The notes beneath the pieces are model-generated. The model was not told the DNA's origin. It did not search any database and saw only the letters and a list, made by a program, of their open reading frames with translations. A stretch of DNA of 64,000 bases from JACKBK01 sp963707275 (GTDB lineage Bacteria; Chloroflexota; Anaerolineae; JAAEKA01): the NCBI GenBank assembly GCA_963707275.1, contig CAVPPH010000010.1:124001-188000 (forward strand), in the 5' to 3' direction. Positions within the stretch are counted from its first letter, which is position 1. The number at the start of each line of letters is the position of its first letter. This document shows, piece after piece, positions 27,940-36,564 of the stretch. Position numbers and translations under genes: made by a program.

Positions 27940-29073
27940 CTATCCCAGCGAAATCCCCAGTTCGCGAGCCGTCTGTACAATGTCGCTGTCCAGCGGGACG
28001 GTGCGTGGCGTTCTGGCAACCCGCGAAAGCGGCAGGTCGGTCAGATACTCGCCGCGCAGCGCCACCATTCGCCCGGTCTTGCCGTCGGCGATGAGCCGCA
28101 CCGCAGCCGCGCCGAAACGGGTTGCCAGCACCCGATCCGCGCCGCTGGGGGTGCCGCCGCGCTGGACGTGGCCCAGCACGGTCACCCGAATCTCGTAGCC
28201 AGCTTCTTCCGGTAGACTCTCCTGCTCGGCCAGCAGCCGCTCAGCCAGATAAAAGCCGATGCCGCCCAGCCGCGGCGCCTCCTGGCCCGCGATGCCCGCC
28301 CAGTAGATCTCCTGGCCATCCTTGGGCCGCGCGCCTTCGGCGACCACGATGATCGCCGAGCGCTGAACGTCCTGAAGCAGCGCTCCAGGCGCTCGCGGAC
28401 CACGGCGACATCGAAGGGCTGTTCCGGGATCAGCACCACGTCCGCGCCGCCGCCAACGCCGGCATGCAGCGCGATCCAGCCCGCCTTGCGCCCCATGACC
28501 TCGACGATCATCGCGCGGTGATGGCTCTCGGCGGTGGTGCGCAGGCGGTCGATGGCCTCGGTGGCGATGTTGACGGCGGTGTCGAAGCCGAAGCTGTACT
28601 CGGTGCCGTCCACGTCGTTGTCGATGGTTTTTGGGACGCCCACCAGCGGCGCGCCCATGTCGTGCAGCTCGCGCGCGATGCGCATGGTGCCGTCGCCGCC
28701 GATGACCACGATCGCGTCCAGCCCCAGCTCCGCGATGCGCTCCATCACCCGCGGCGTCACGTCGATGACGATCTGGTCGCCCTTCAGTCGTTTGGTGTAG
28801 AGAAAGGGGTTGGTTCGGCTGGCAGCGCCGAGAATGGTGCCGCCACGCGCCAGATATGCCGTGCACCGAGTTGAGGGTCAGCGGAATGGCGGCGTTGGGG
28901 TCGTCGGTGACCAGTCCCTCGAACCCATCCTTGATGCCGACGACTTCCCAGCCGTGAACCGCGACCGCCGACTTGACGACAGCCCGGATCACTGCGTTCA
29001 GGCCGGGGCAGTCGCCGCCCGCTGTCAGAACGCCGATCCGCTCGATTCGCTTCTGCCGTCTGCGACTGTTCAT
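27940..29073 (-). CDS. pfkA: 6-phosphofructokinase (frame-interrupted)
   Basis: This enzyme phosphorylates fructose 6-phosphate in glycolysis. It reads ERIGVLTAGGDCPGLNAVIR at the start (29073, GGAG upstream). After a +1 change near 28865 it shows VVIGGDGTMRIARELHD, the catalytic GVPKTIDNDVDGTEYSFGFD (Asp of TIDND is the base), and MIVEVMGRKAGWIALHAG. A lost base near 28380 restores the first frame with IIVVAEGARP and VTVLGHVQRGGTPSGADRVL. About 375 residues. The phosphate-donor positions are Gly in GGDGT and Lys in PKTIDND. This combination is found in the group III enzymes (actinobacterial type), in which donor choice between ATP and pyrophosphate is not decided by sequence alone. Confidence 0.93.
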   Translation of the reverse strand: MNSRRRQKRIERIGVLTAGGDCPGLNAVIRAVVKSAVAVHGWEVVGIKDGFEGLVTDDPNAAIPLTLNSVHGISGAWRHHSRRCQPNQPLSLHQTTEGRPDRHRRDAAGDGAHRGAGAGRDRGHRRRRHHAHRARAARHGRAAGGRPKNHRQRRGRHRVQLRLRHRRQHRHRGHRPPAHHRREPSPRDDRRGHGAQGGLDRAACRRWRRRGRGADPGTALRCRRGPRAPGALLQDVQRSAIIVVAEGARPKDGQEIYWAGIAGQEAPRLGGIGFYLAERLLAEQESLPEEAGYEIRVTVLGHVQRGGTPSGADRVLATRFGAAAVRLIADGKTGRMVALRGEYLTDLPLSRVARTPRTVPLDSDIVQTARELGISLG

Positions 29074-29103
29074 GGGGACTCCGTTGTCGTCCCTCTACTT
29101 ATG

Positions 29104-29188
29104 ATCTCGCTCTGGCCGGTCTCCTGACCGAGCCAGCGTCGGCGTAACTTTCGGTGCTGGCTCGGTCTGAGACCGGCCAGAGCGAGAT
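29104..29188. repeat. Long inverted repeat
   Basis: The arms ATCTCGCTCTGGCCGGTCTC plus GACCGAGCCAGC and GCTGGCTCGGTC plus GAGACCGGCCAGAGCGAGAT are complementary except for one or two bases at the junction, with an 18-base loop. It lies between pfkA and the peptidase gene and may end transcription of the latter. Confidence 0.85.
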
Positions 29189-29201
29189 GTCAGGATTGCG
29201 C

Positions 29202-30479
29202 CTACGGGAAGACCTTGCCCGTCCACTGCAACGGGATCGACAGCGATGCCGTGGACGCGCATTTCCCAGTGCAGGTGATTGCCGGTGCTGAGGCCGGTGG
29301 TTCCCACCAGGCCCAGTTAGGTCGCCCGGTTTCACCTGCTGGCCGGCCTGGACGTCGATCCGCGACAGGTGCCAGTAACCGGTGAACACGCCGGCGCCGT
29401 GGTCGATGACCACCGCGTTGCCGCGCACCACCAGCGGCTCGGCCAGCACCACCGTGCCCGCTGGCCGGGGCCAGCACCGGGACGCCCTCGGGCGCGGCGA
29501 AGTCCTGGCCGGTGTGATAGCCGCTGACCGGTCCGCTGTTGTAGGAGCGCCGCTGGCCAAAGGCGCGCTGGTGAGGTACTCGTCGCTGATGGGACGCAGG
29601 AAGCGGCCGCGCCAGACCGGCTGTGTCTCGCCGGCTTTCCAGAGCGCCATCAGCCGCTCCAGTCTCAGCCCGCACCAGATCAGGCGCCAGCAGATCCCCC
29701 TTGCCGGGCGGCAGCACGATGTCGTAGGTCGGGTAGCCGCCGTCCACCACCTGCACCGGCCATGTGAACGTCGTCTCCTGGCTGCTGATCGGATCCAACC
29801 AGCGCAGATCCAGCGGCCAGTAGACCGGCTCGGCCAGCGCGGCAATGGCCAGCAGCCCCCACCAACTGCCGTCGGCCGCCTGACGCAGCGGAACGACTTG
29901 CTGATCCATCGCGACGGTCAAGCTGACCGGCTGGCTGGAGTCCAGCCAGACGCGCACGCCGGCTGTTTCTCCCTGTTCCAGCGGGCTGGGCGAGGTGGTC
30001 AGGCGCACGATCGGGCCGGGCGGCAGAGCGAGCGAGCGGCCGGTAGCCGGCGCCGGAACGAGCAAGTTCTGGCCGGGGATCAAGCGCACCGGCGTTCTCC
30101 AGCTCGTTGATGGCCAGCAGGTCGGCGGGTTTGACGCGATAGCGGCGCGCCAGCAGGAGAGGGTGTCGCCCGGCGCGACATCGACCGGGATCAGCGGATA
30201 GCCGGCGGGTGGCACGGTCAGCACCGCGCCCGCGGCGATCTGATCGGGGTCGGCCAGGAGGTTGGCAGCCACGATGGCGGGAACGGTGCTGCCGTACTGC
30301 GCGGCGATGGCGGCCAGCGTTTCGCCAGGCTGAACCGCGTGGCGGGCCGGCGGATCAGGCGCGGCCAGCGCGGCCGCCGGCAGCAAGACCAGTGACAGGA
30401 CCAGAACCAGCAGCACTGGCATTGCCGCCTGCCAGCCGTTCCTGTCACCAATAACGCCACGCCTGCTATCTGTTTTCAT
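29202..30479 (-). CDS. LysM domain M23 peptidase, secreted (frame-interrupted)
   Basis: This is a cell-wall endopeptidase of the LytM/M23 type with N-terminal peptidoglycan-binding LysM repeats. After a signal peptide (AMPVLLVLVLSLVLLPAAAL) the first LysM is HAVQPGETLAAIAAQYGSTV and a second begins VDVAPGDTLSCWRA, where a frame change near 30150 interrupts it. A beta-rich middle domain follows (GETAGVRVWLDSSQPVSLTV). The M23 domain shows GYHTGQDFAAPEGVPVLAP, with the zinc-binding His and Asp, and GNHLHWEMRVHG, with HxH. Changes near 29650, 29570, 29480, 29320 and 29240 interrupt this part, and the stop is at 29202. About 425 residues. It lies between hpt and pfkA on the same strand. Confidence 0.85.
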   Translation of the reverse strand: MKTDSRRGVIGDRNGWQAAMPVLLVLVLSLVLLPAAALAAPDPPARHAVQPGETLAAIAAQYGSTVPAIVAANLLADPDQIAAGAVLTVPPAGYPLIPVDVAPGDTLSCWRAAIASNPPTCWPSTSWRTPVRLIPGQNLLVPAPATGRSLALPPGPIVRLTTSPSPLEQGETAGVRVWLDSSQPVSLTVAMDQQVVPLRQAADGSWWGLLAIAALAEPVYWPLDLRWLDPISSQETTFTWPVQVVDGGYPTYDIVLPPGKGDLLAPDLVRAETGAADGALESRRDTAGLARPLPASHQRRVPHQRAFGQRRSYNSGPVSGYHTGQDFAAPEGVPVLAPASGHGGAGRAAGGARQRGGHRPRRRRVHRLLAPVADRRPGRPAGETGRPNWAWWEPPASAPAITCTGKCASTASLSIPLQWTGKVFP

Positions 30480-30502
30480 GGATCGATCCAGAGCGGCTGC
30501 CG

Positions 30503-31041
30503 CTACTGGTAGATCTCCGGCTTCAGCACGCCGATGAAAGGCAACTGCCGGTAGTACTCGGCGAAGTCCAGGCCATAGCCGACCACGAACTCGTCGGGCA
30601 CCTCGAACCCGACGTAGTCGATAGGCACGTCGATCTCGCGGCGTTCGCGCTTGTCCAGCAGCGTGCAGACGTGCAGCGTCGCCGGGTGGCGCTGGCGCAA
30701 CATGCGCAGCAGGTAGTCCAGCGTGCGGCCCGAAGTCGACGATGTCCTCGACGATGACCACGTTGCGGCCTTCGATCGGTTCGTCCAGGTCCTTGAGGAT
30801 GCGCACGACGCCGCTGCTGCTGGTGCCCGCGCCGTAGCTGGAGACGGCCAGGAAATCCATGGCGACCGGCAGATCGACGTGGCGCACCAGATCGGCCAGG
30901 AAGAGCAGTGCGCCTTTCAGCACCGCGATCGATCAGGACTTCTGACCCGGCAAAATCGGCGGTGATGCGCTGGCCCAGCTCCGCGATACGCTGCTGAATT
31001 GGCTCCTCGCTGATCAGTATCTCGGCAACGTCGTCGTACAG
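30503..31041 (-). CDS. hpt: Hypoxanthine phosphoribosyltransferase (frame-interrupted)
   Basis: This purine salvage enzyme makes IMP or GMP from hypoxanthine or guanine and PRPP. The N-terminal part reads YDDVAEILISEEPIQQRIAE then LGQRITADFAG. After a change near 30930 it shows VLKGALLFLADLVRHVDLPV and SYGAGTSSSGVVRILKDLD, then the PRPP loop NVVIVEDIVDFG (a change inside it near 30735) and LRMLRQRHPATLHVCTLLDK. It ends VVGYGLDFAEYYRQLPFIGV before the stop at 30503. About 180 residues. The start is not certain: the conserved YDDVAE lacks an ATG in front, the nearest candidate is the CTG at 31041, and a base error may hide the true start. Confidence 0.9.
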
Positions 31042-32535
31042 GGATGACGGCTGATGGGCAGGATCTCCAGTCGAGTTGATCCTCCTGGCGAATGGTCGAA
31101 GATTGGACGACAACGTATGGCAGGACGTGCCCGGGCTGACTGGCGGCAGATCCGCCGTCGAACGTAGCTGATCGCTGACGAGGCGGCGTTGCTCGACAGG
31201 CGGGACCGACAACGGGCAGCGTCTTCCAGTGCTGCGGCGGGACCGATCGGCTGCACCCATTCGCCGCTGACCCAGGCGCTGGCGGCCATCGACGCAGCAG
31301 ACCTGCCACCAGCTGTCGTTCGCCAGCTTGCCCACGGCCGCGCAGTCACACTGCCGCTGTCTGCCTGGCCAACGAGCGGCGACGCGACCGTGATGGCCGG
31401 CTGCGGAGGTTCAGCACGTCGGCCTGGACCTGCACGGCGGCATAGTCAGGGGTAGGCACAGGTGTGGGCGTAGGACGCGGCAGCGGCCGGCGGCGCAGCA
31501 GCTGGCGCGGCAGGAGCGGTGTACGCAATCGGCGCGCCGCTCTTGAAGCGGCCGGCCCATTCGGCGGTCAGCCCCAGGTACTGATCGCCGTAGGCCTGGC
31601 TGGGCTCGATGTAGGTGCCTTCCGGCCATTCGTTGAAGGAGTTGACGATCACCCAGTCGGGGTTGCTGGCGATGGCCGCTTCCCAGGTGCGGGCGTAGTA
31701 GGCGCCGCCCTCGCGGTCCTTGACGAAGGCGTTGCCGCGGCCGGTGCGGGTGTCGTTGTAGCCGGGCATGGCTGTGGCGACCCAGTAGCGGTAGCTGCCG
31801 TAGCGCGCACGGGCGTCGTTGACCCAGCGGCTGAACTTGCTGGCGGTGTAGCCGACATCGCTGGGCGGGTTCCAGGTCACGCGAGTAGAGGTGATGCCCG
31901 TCGAACACCGACTGGTAGCTCATGTCGATGCCCTCGGCGATCCAGATGCTGTTGTGGTTCGGGATCGACCTGGTCGCGGATCGATTGCCAGGTGCCCACG
32001 CCCCAGCGCTGTTGTCGCCAGAAGAATAGCACCGGCTTGCCGTCGACCCGCAGATAGGCCGGGTGGTTGGCGTGGACGTTGAGCGCGTGGCGCAGCATCT
32101 CCACCATGCTGCCGGTGCCGCCCACGAAGGGGCTGGTCGCCTTCGACGTCCAGCGCCAGCTTGAAGCCGCGGCCGGCGGCCACGTCCAGCATCCGGGCGA
32201 AGTTGCTCTCGGTCTGGTTGTTGACGCCGCCCCACGGGCCGTACCAACTGACCACGAAGGCGTCGATGCCCGCGCCCTGGGCCTGGGCGATGTGGCGGTC
32301 CATGGCGCCGGAATCGCGGCTGACGTAGGTCTCGCGCGGGGAAATCGGGCACCTTGGCCGACGTCCAGGTGTTCTCGTCGAACCAGGTGTAGTAGAAGGC
32401 CAGCACCAGCCGCTGGCCTTGCGCATCGGTTTGTTTGGGCAACAAAGCAGGCAGCGTCAGAGCGATAGCGACCAGCAGCGCGATCCACGGCAGCACCCGC
32501 CGCTCCAGCGTGCAGCTTCCTGTACATGAAAACAT
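31014..32535 (-). CDS. GH99-like (WbsX-type) secreted protein with C-terminal SH3 domain (frame-interrupted)
   Basis: After a signal peptide (LPWIALLVAIALTLPALLP) the product shows GQRLVLAFYYTWFDENTW, GAGIDAFVVSWYGPWGG, FKLALDVEGD, GKPVLFFWRQQRWG and PDWVIVNSFNEWPEGTYIEP. These are motifs of the glycoside hydrolase family 99-like domain (endo-mannosidase/WbsX group). A Pro/Thr linker and a bacterial SH3 domain (VQADVLNLRS, WWQVCCVDG, AWVSGEWVQPIG) follow. Frame changes lie near 32330, 32125, 31965, 31880, 31395, 31335 and 31290. The frame of the SH3 end runs to a stop at 31014, overlapping the start of hpt, so the 3' end is uncertain. An extended -10 box lies only 7 bases before the ATG, suggesting a leaderless mRNA. 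Confidence 0.78.
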
Positions 32536-32542
32536 GGCTCGG

Positions 32543-32551
32543 ATTATACCA
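32543..32551 (-). promoter_or_regulatory. Extended -10 promoter, leaderless arrangement
   Basis: TGG-TATAAT (32551-32543) is followed after 7 bases by the ATG at 32535, so transcription would start at or next to the start codon. No clear -35 is present. Confidence 0.6.
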
Positions 32552-32585
32552 GAGAGCACAAACTCAGGCCAAAGACCCAGGTCAA

Positions 32586-32625
32586 CAGAAAACCGCCAGA
32601 CGCATGAAACGCCTGGCGGTTTGGT
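32586..32625 (-). terminator. Terminator of the DUF3048 gene
   Basis: AAACCGCCAG and CTGGCGGTTT arms enclose 13 bases; on the minus strand the stem is followed by TTTTCTG. It lies 31 bases beyond the stop of the lipoprotein gene. Confidence 0.8.
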
Positions 32626-32656
32626 TCTTGTCTCAGCGCGTGGCAGGTGGTTGTCG

Positions 32657-34284
32657 CTACCCCACGATCGTCACATCCATGCTGGGCGGCACGACCTGGA
32701 ACCAGGTGTTGCCCGGCTTGAGCGGGATCGGATTGCCGGCCGCGTCCACCAGTTCCAGGCCGTTGAACTTGTCGGTCACCCGCCAGCGGCCCTCGACGGC
32801 GACGCCGTCGCGCACGATGGTGGCGGGGCCTTCCTTGCCGACGATGTAGGTGCGCACGCTGTAGCTGTTGACGACATCCTCCACCAGGTCGGTCAGGTCG
32901 TGCTGCACGTCCATGATCACCACGTTGGCAGCCGTGACCTGCTGGCCGTTGTTGCCGTCGATCAGCGGCTTGCGTCCCGAGCCGTAGAAGCGGGCATAGC
33001 GGCCCGTGGCCGGATCGTAGCGCCACTCGACCTCATAGAAGCCGCGATTGGGATAGGGGATCACCACCCGGTTGGCGGGCTGCCGCCGCCGGGCGGCGTG
33101 TCGCTGAAAGTCAAGGGCCTGACCGTGACGCCCTTGTTCAGCCCGTTGGCGGCCAGAAAGGCGCGCAGGTTGGCGCTGCTGGTCAGCACCCGGTTCTGAT
33201 AGCCGCCGCCGTTGGGGTTGTTGAAGTAGGGCCGCGAAGTAGCAGCGCTCGTCCAGGTCCTCGATGCCGGCCTGGTAGGCAAAGACCTGGTTGGGGCCGA
33301 CCGCGCCGCTGCTGGCCATGGGCGCATCGAACATCTGCGCCACCTGGATGGTGGTGCTGCGGAAGGAGCGCAGCGGACCGATCTGCGGCGCATCGCCGCC
33401 CAGCCAGACCGTGGTGAAGCGAGTGGTGTTGAGGTCTATCCATCAGTTCCTCGAACACCAGGTCGGGCGCCGAGATGCCAAAGTAGTCGTTGACGGCCGG
33501 CTCGTTGCCGTAGCGGGCCACGAAGATGCGCTCCTGCAGCCGCGCCGGGTCGATCGGCAGGCCGGTCAACGGGTTGGTGCTGCCGGTGAGGACGGGCCGT
33601 TGCCGGCGCGACCTCGCGCACGGGCCGGTTGACCCGCAGGCCACACAAGTCCGTAGTATCTTGCCGGGCGGCGGGTTGTCCACCGCCGGGACGACGTTGC
33701 CGATGGAGATGCGGCCAGGTGTACCACCGCCACCTCCACCGCCGCCGCCGGCCACAGCCACCGCGTCGTCGGCCTGCGTCTCATCGGTCAGCGCCGGCGG
33801 GGCGGCCACGGCGATCGCGGCTGTGTCGCCGCTCAGCACGGCAAACTGGCTGGCGATCCACGCCTCGCCGCCGTTGACGCAGCAGATCTTGTACCAGCGG
33901 CCGTCGGCGCTCTTGCCGAAGACGCCCAGCGTGTCAGCCTGCGTCACCATGACCGACCTTGCCGTAGTCGGTGCCCGGACCTTTGCGGGTGTTGACGTCG
34001 TCCTCGGTCGGCGTCAGGAACGCCACCGGCGCCGGCGTCGATGTCGGGAGTCGGCGTACCTTCGGGTGTTGGTACGGGCGTGTCCGTCGGCACGGCTGTG
34101 TCGGTCGGCGTCGCGGTCGGCGGAACGGGGCGTCGCGGTGGCAACCGGCGTGTTGGTCGCCGCGGGAATGGCTGTCTTGGTGGGCGTCGGCGGTTGGCAG
34201 CGGCTCTTCGCCGCCGCAGGCGGCCAGCAGCAAGCTGAGCGCCAGCACGCCTAAAATCATCAGGGGTTTACGTCGTTCGATCAT
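32657..34284 (-). CDS. DUF3048 (YerB-like) lipoprotein with SH3 domain (frame-interrupted)
   Basis: The ATG at 34284 follows GAGG, and the lipobox is LALSLLLAACGG. A Pro/Thr-rich linker and an SH3 domain (VNTRKGPGTDYG, WYKICCVNGGEAWIASQF) precede the two DUF3048 domains with NPLTGLPIDPARLQERI, NDYFGISAPDLVFEELMD, SGAVGPNQVFAYQ, PYPNRGFYEVEWRYDPATG and VTAANVVIMDVQHD. The family is widespread in Gram-positive and Chloroflexota bacteria and anchored outside the membrane; its function is unknown (YerB). Frame changes lie near 34185, 34130, 34045, 33950, 33600, 33440, 33225 and 33080. A promoter (34356-34328) precedes the gene and a terminator follows it. Confidence 0.85.
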
Positions 34285-34327
34285 TGCAGTCCTCAAGAAC
34301 GGATTTGTTTTTTCATGACAACGCCGT

Positions 34328-34356
34328 AGGATAGCCCCAAATCGACGCGGCAGCAA
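34328..34356 (-). promoter_or_regulatory. Promoter of the DUF3048 lipoprotein gene
   Basis: TTGCTG (34356-34351) and TATCCT (34333-34328) with 17-base spacing lie 43 bases before the start. Confidence 0.6.
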
Positions 34357-34360
34357 ATCG

Positions 34361-35553
34361 CTACCACACCCGGCAAATCAGCCCAGTCAGATACTCGCCC
34401 TCCGGGAAGCTCAACAGCAGCGGATGATCACTTCCCTGGCTGAGCCGCTCGATCACCTGCACGTCCCGCCCCGCGTCCACCGACGCGCCGAAGACGATCT
34501 TCTGGAACAGGTCGGCGACACCAGGCCGGAGCAGGAGAAGGTGACCAGCGTGCCGCCCGGCCGCAGCAGGTGCATGGCCAGCATGTTGATGTCCTTGTAG
34601 GCGCGCGCTGCCCGGTCGATCTGGCCCTGCGACTGGGCGAACTTGGGCGGGTCCAGGATGACGACGTCGAACTGCCGCCCGCTGGCCCGCCAGTCGCGCA
34701 GCACCTGAAAGACGTCGCCGGCCACGCCCTCGGCCTGCGCGTCGGGGTCGAAGCCGTTCAGCGCCAGGTTGCGCTCGCAAAGCTGCAACGCCTCCAGCGA
34801 CGTATCGACATCGGTGACGTGGCGCGCGCCGGCGGCCAGCGCGTAGACCGCAAAAGAGCCGGTGTAGCTGAACGCGTTGAGCACCTCAGCGCCCGCGCAA
34901 TAGGCCGCTGTCCGGCGGCGGTTCTCGCGCTGATCCAGGTAGAGGCCGGTCTTCTGCCCGCCGGGTAGATCGACCAGAAAGCGAAACCCATGTTCGCGCA
35001 CCTCGACCAGATCGTCGGGCGGCAGGACGCCAGTCAACAAGCCGGCCGCGGGCGACAGTCCTTCCTTGTTGCGCACGTCCACATCGGAGCGCTCGACGAT
35101 GCCGGCCGGCGCGAGAATCTCCGTCAGCAGCTCGACCAGCAGCGGCTTGACACGCTCGATGCCCAGCGTCAGGCACTGGATCGCCAGCCAGTCGCCGTAG
35201 CGATCTACGATCAGACCGGGCAGACCGTCGCTTTCGGCGTAGACCAGGCGATAGCTGTCGGTGGCGGGATCAGCCGCCAGGCTGGCGCGCCCGGCCAGCG
35301 CGCGCTGCAACCGGCTGCGCCAGAACGTATCGTCGATCGGCTCGTTCTGGTCCCACGTCAGCAGCCGTACCTGGATCTGAGAGCGGCGGTTCAGGTAGCC
35401 GCGCGCCAGCCAGAGGCCGTCTGCGCTCTGCACGTCGACGATCTCGCCGTTCGGCGCGTCCGCGTCGATCTCCTTGATAGCGCCGGAGAAGATCCAGGGG
35501 TGGCGATTGCGAACAGGTTTTTCCCGCCCGGATTTGAGGGTAACGGTTGGCAT
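34361..35553 (-). CDS. Class I SAM-dependent rRNA (cytosine-C5) methyltransferase, RlmI-like (frame-interrupted near the end)
   Basis: The product begins MPTVTLKSGREKPVRNRHPW with a PUA domain (WIFSGAIKEIDADAPNGEIV), followed by an RlmI-type middle part (YRLVYAESDGLPGLIVDRYG, VDLPGGQKTGLYLDQRENRR). The AdoMet-binding domain shows VLNAFSYTGSFAVYALAAGA and FDVVILDPPKFAQSQGQIDR, where DPPK is the family motif, and FSCSG with the catalytic-type Cys. A frame change near 34530 leads to the C-terminal piece VIERLSQGSDHPLLLSFPEG. About 395 residues, as in RlmI (23S rRNA m5C1962). The frame is open upstream of the ATG and includes the small ORF at 35554-35823. Confidence 0.9.
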
Positions 35554-35823
35554 GGTTGGTGACAATGGCTTTCTGCGGCAGGCGTTTCGATCAGCTGCGC
35601 CGCGCGACGGGGCATCCTCTTGTTCGAACCCGTAGTCGTCCAGCAGTAAAATCCGCTCAGCACCGGGCTCACCGATAGTCAATCGCTGGAGCTTTTGGTC
35701 GTAGACAAACGGACTTGTAAGGCCGTCCAGGTCAACCAGTTCCCCGTGAATTTCGGAGCCGCCGCGGGTGGCAATGCGTATCTTCTGCTGATTATGGATT
35801 GCCCAGTGCGCGAAGGGTTTCAT
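35554..35823 (-). CDS. Small hypothetical ORF in frame with the methyltransferase
   Basis: An 89-codon stretch from the ATG at 35823 runs without a stop into the methyltransferase. Its content (QKIRIATRGGSEIHGELVDL, FVYDQKLQRLTIGEPG, ERILLLDDYGFEQED) looks like a real small protein and is not part of known RlmI proteins. It is probably a separate gene whose stop is hidden by a base error near 35600. The function is unknown. Confidence 0.4.
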
Positions 35824-35847
35824 GTGGAAGAATATTTCTCAGTTGCG

Positions 35848-36005
35848 AAGGCGGGCTTCGGCGCAGCGCCGACACCGATTGAAATCGGCGTCTGATACAC
35901 CGGGCAGAGTATGCTGAAGCAAACTCGTTCGTACGGACAAACCTGCTTTGAGCAGGTTTTGCCTGTATCAGCCTGTGGTTTCAACCATAGGCGTCGCTGC
36001 GACGA
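35848..36005. repeat. Cluster of small hairpins with TTGA/TTCA centres
   Basis: CCGATTGAAATCGG (35876-35889), AAACCTGCTTTGAGCAGGTT (from 35939) and GCCTGTGGTTTCAACCATAG (from 35971) follow each other. A similar cluster is at 62448-62621. This fills most of the gap between 35824 and 36041, where I see no gene. Confidence 0.6.
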
Positions 36006-36041
36006 GGCGACCATGCGAATCAATTCCTTCACGACCTTTGT

Positions 36042-36461
36042 TCAGCCGGCCATGCTGCGCGCAATGCCGGCCACCGCATGCATCGCCTCGTCGCCATCGG
36101 CTGCGCCATCCGCGTGGAAGGCGCCCACCAGCACCCGAAAGCGTACGCCGTCCACCGCCTCGACGATGGCGCACAGGTCATCGAACTCGCGCGGCAGCGG
36201 CGGCTGGCGCGGCGCGGCGCGCACGTAGCTCATCGCCAGATTGGCCAGCGCATCGGTCAGCAGCGGCAAGTCGGCCTGAAACAGGATGACGCCGCCCGCC
36301 AGCCGGTGCGCCAGCAACGTCTCCAGCACGCCGCCGGCATGTTCCAACTGATTGGCCAGATTCAGGTGATGCACCGCACAGCGCTCGGCATCGCCTTCGG
36401 CGTAGGCGTTGCGCAGCGCGATTTCCTGGGTTTGGACGGGAGAAATGGGAAAACTACTCAT
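36042..36461 (-). CDS. Hypothetical alpha-helical protein
   Basis: This intact 139-residue product starts at 36461 (MSSFPISPVQTQEIALRNAY). It looks all-helical, with a helix-pair pattern (AVHHLNLANQLEHAGGVLET, LLTDALANLAMSYVRAAPRQ) that recalls a degenerate TPR, and the region FDDLCAIVEAVDGVRFRVLV. I recognise no catalytic motif, signal peptide or membrane segment. It lies about 100 bases downstream of the phosphotransferase gene on the same strand. The function is unknown. Confidence 0.6.
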   Translation of the reverse strand: MSSFPISPVQTQEIALRNAYAEGDAERCAVHHLNLANQLEHAGGVLETLLAHRLAGGVILFQADLPLLTDALANLAMSYVRAAPRQPPLPREFDDLCAIVEAVDGVRFRVLVGAFHADGAADGDEAMHAVAGIARSMAG

Positions 36462-36564
36462 GAAGGCTGGTTTCCTCAGTAACTACAGCTCGCTGCAGAT
36501 CGCCGGTAAGCGATCGCCTGTTGATTGTAGCCACTGCTCGCCCTTCTCGCAAGGTTTCCCTGGT

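Noticed and set aside
35615..35635. GGTTCGAA-like sequence suggesting a tRNA
   Set aside because: It lies inside coding sequence and no cloverleaf can be drawn around it.
35928..35942. GTACGGACAAA shared with the GntR operator at 7601
   Set aside because: The 11 shared bases lack the flanking inverted arm TTGTCC, and the site lies within a hairpin repeat cluster; chance or repeat similarity is more likely than a second operator.
36366..36373. Extra GTGATGCA octamer
   Set aside because: It lies inside a coding region and has no partner 21 bases away and no -10 box, so it is not part of the direct-repeat regulon.
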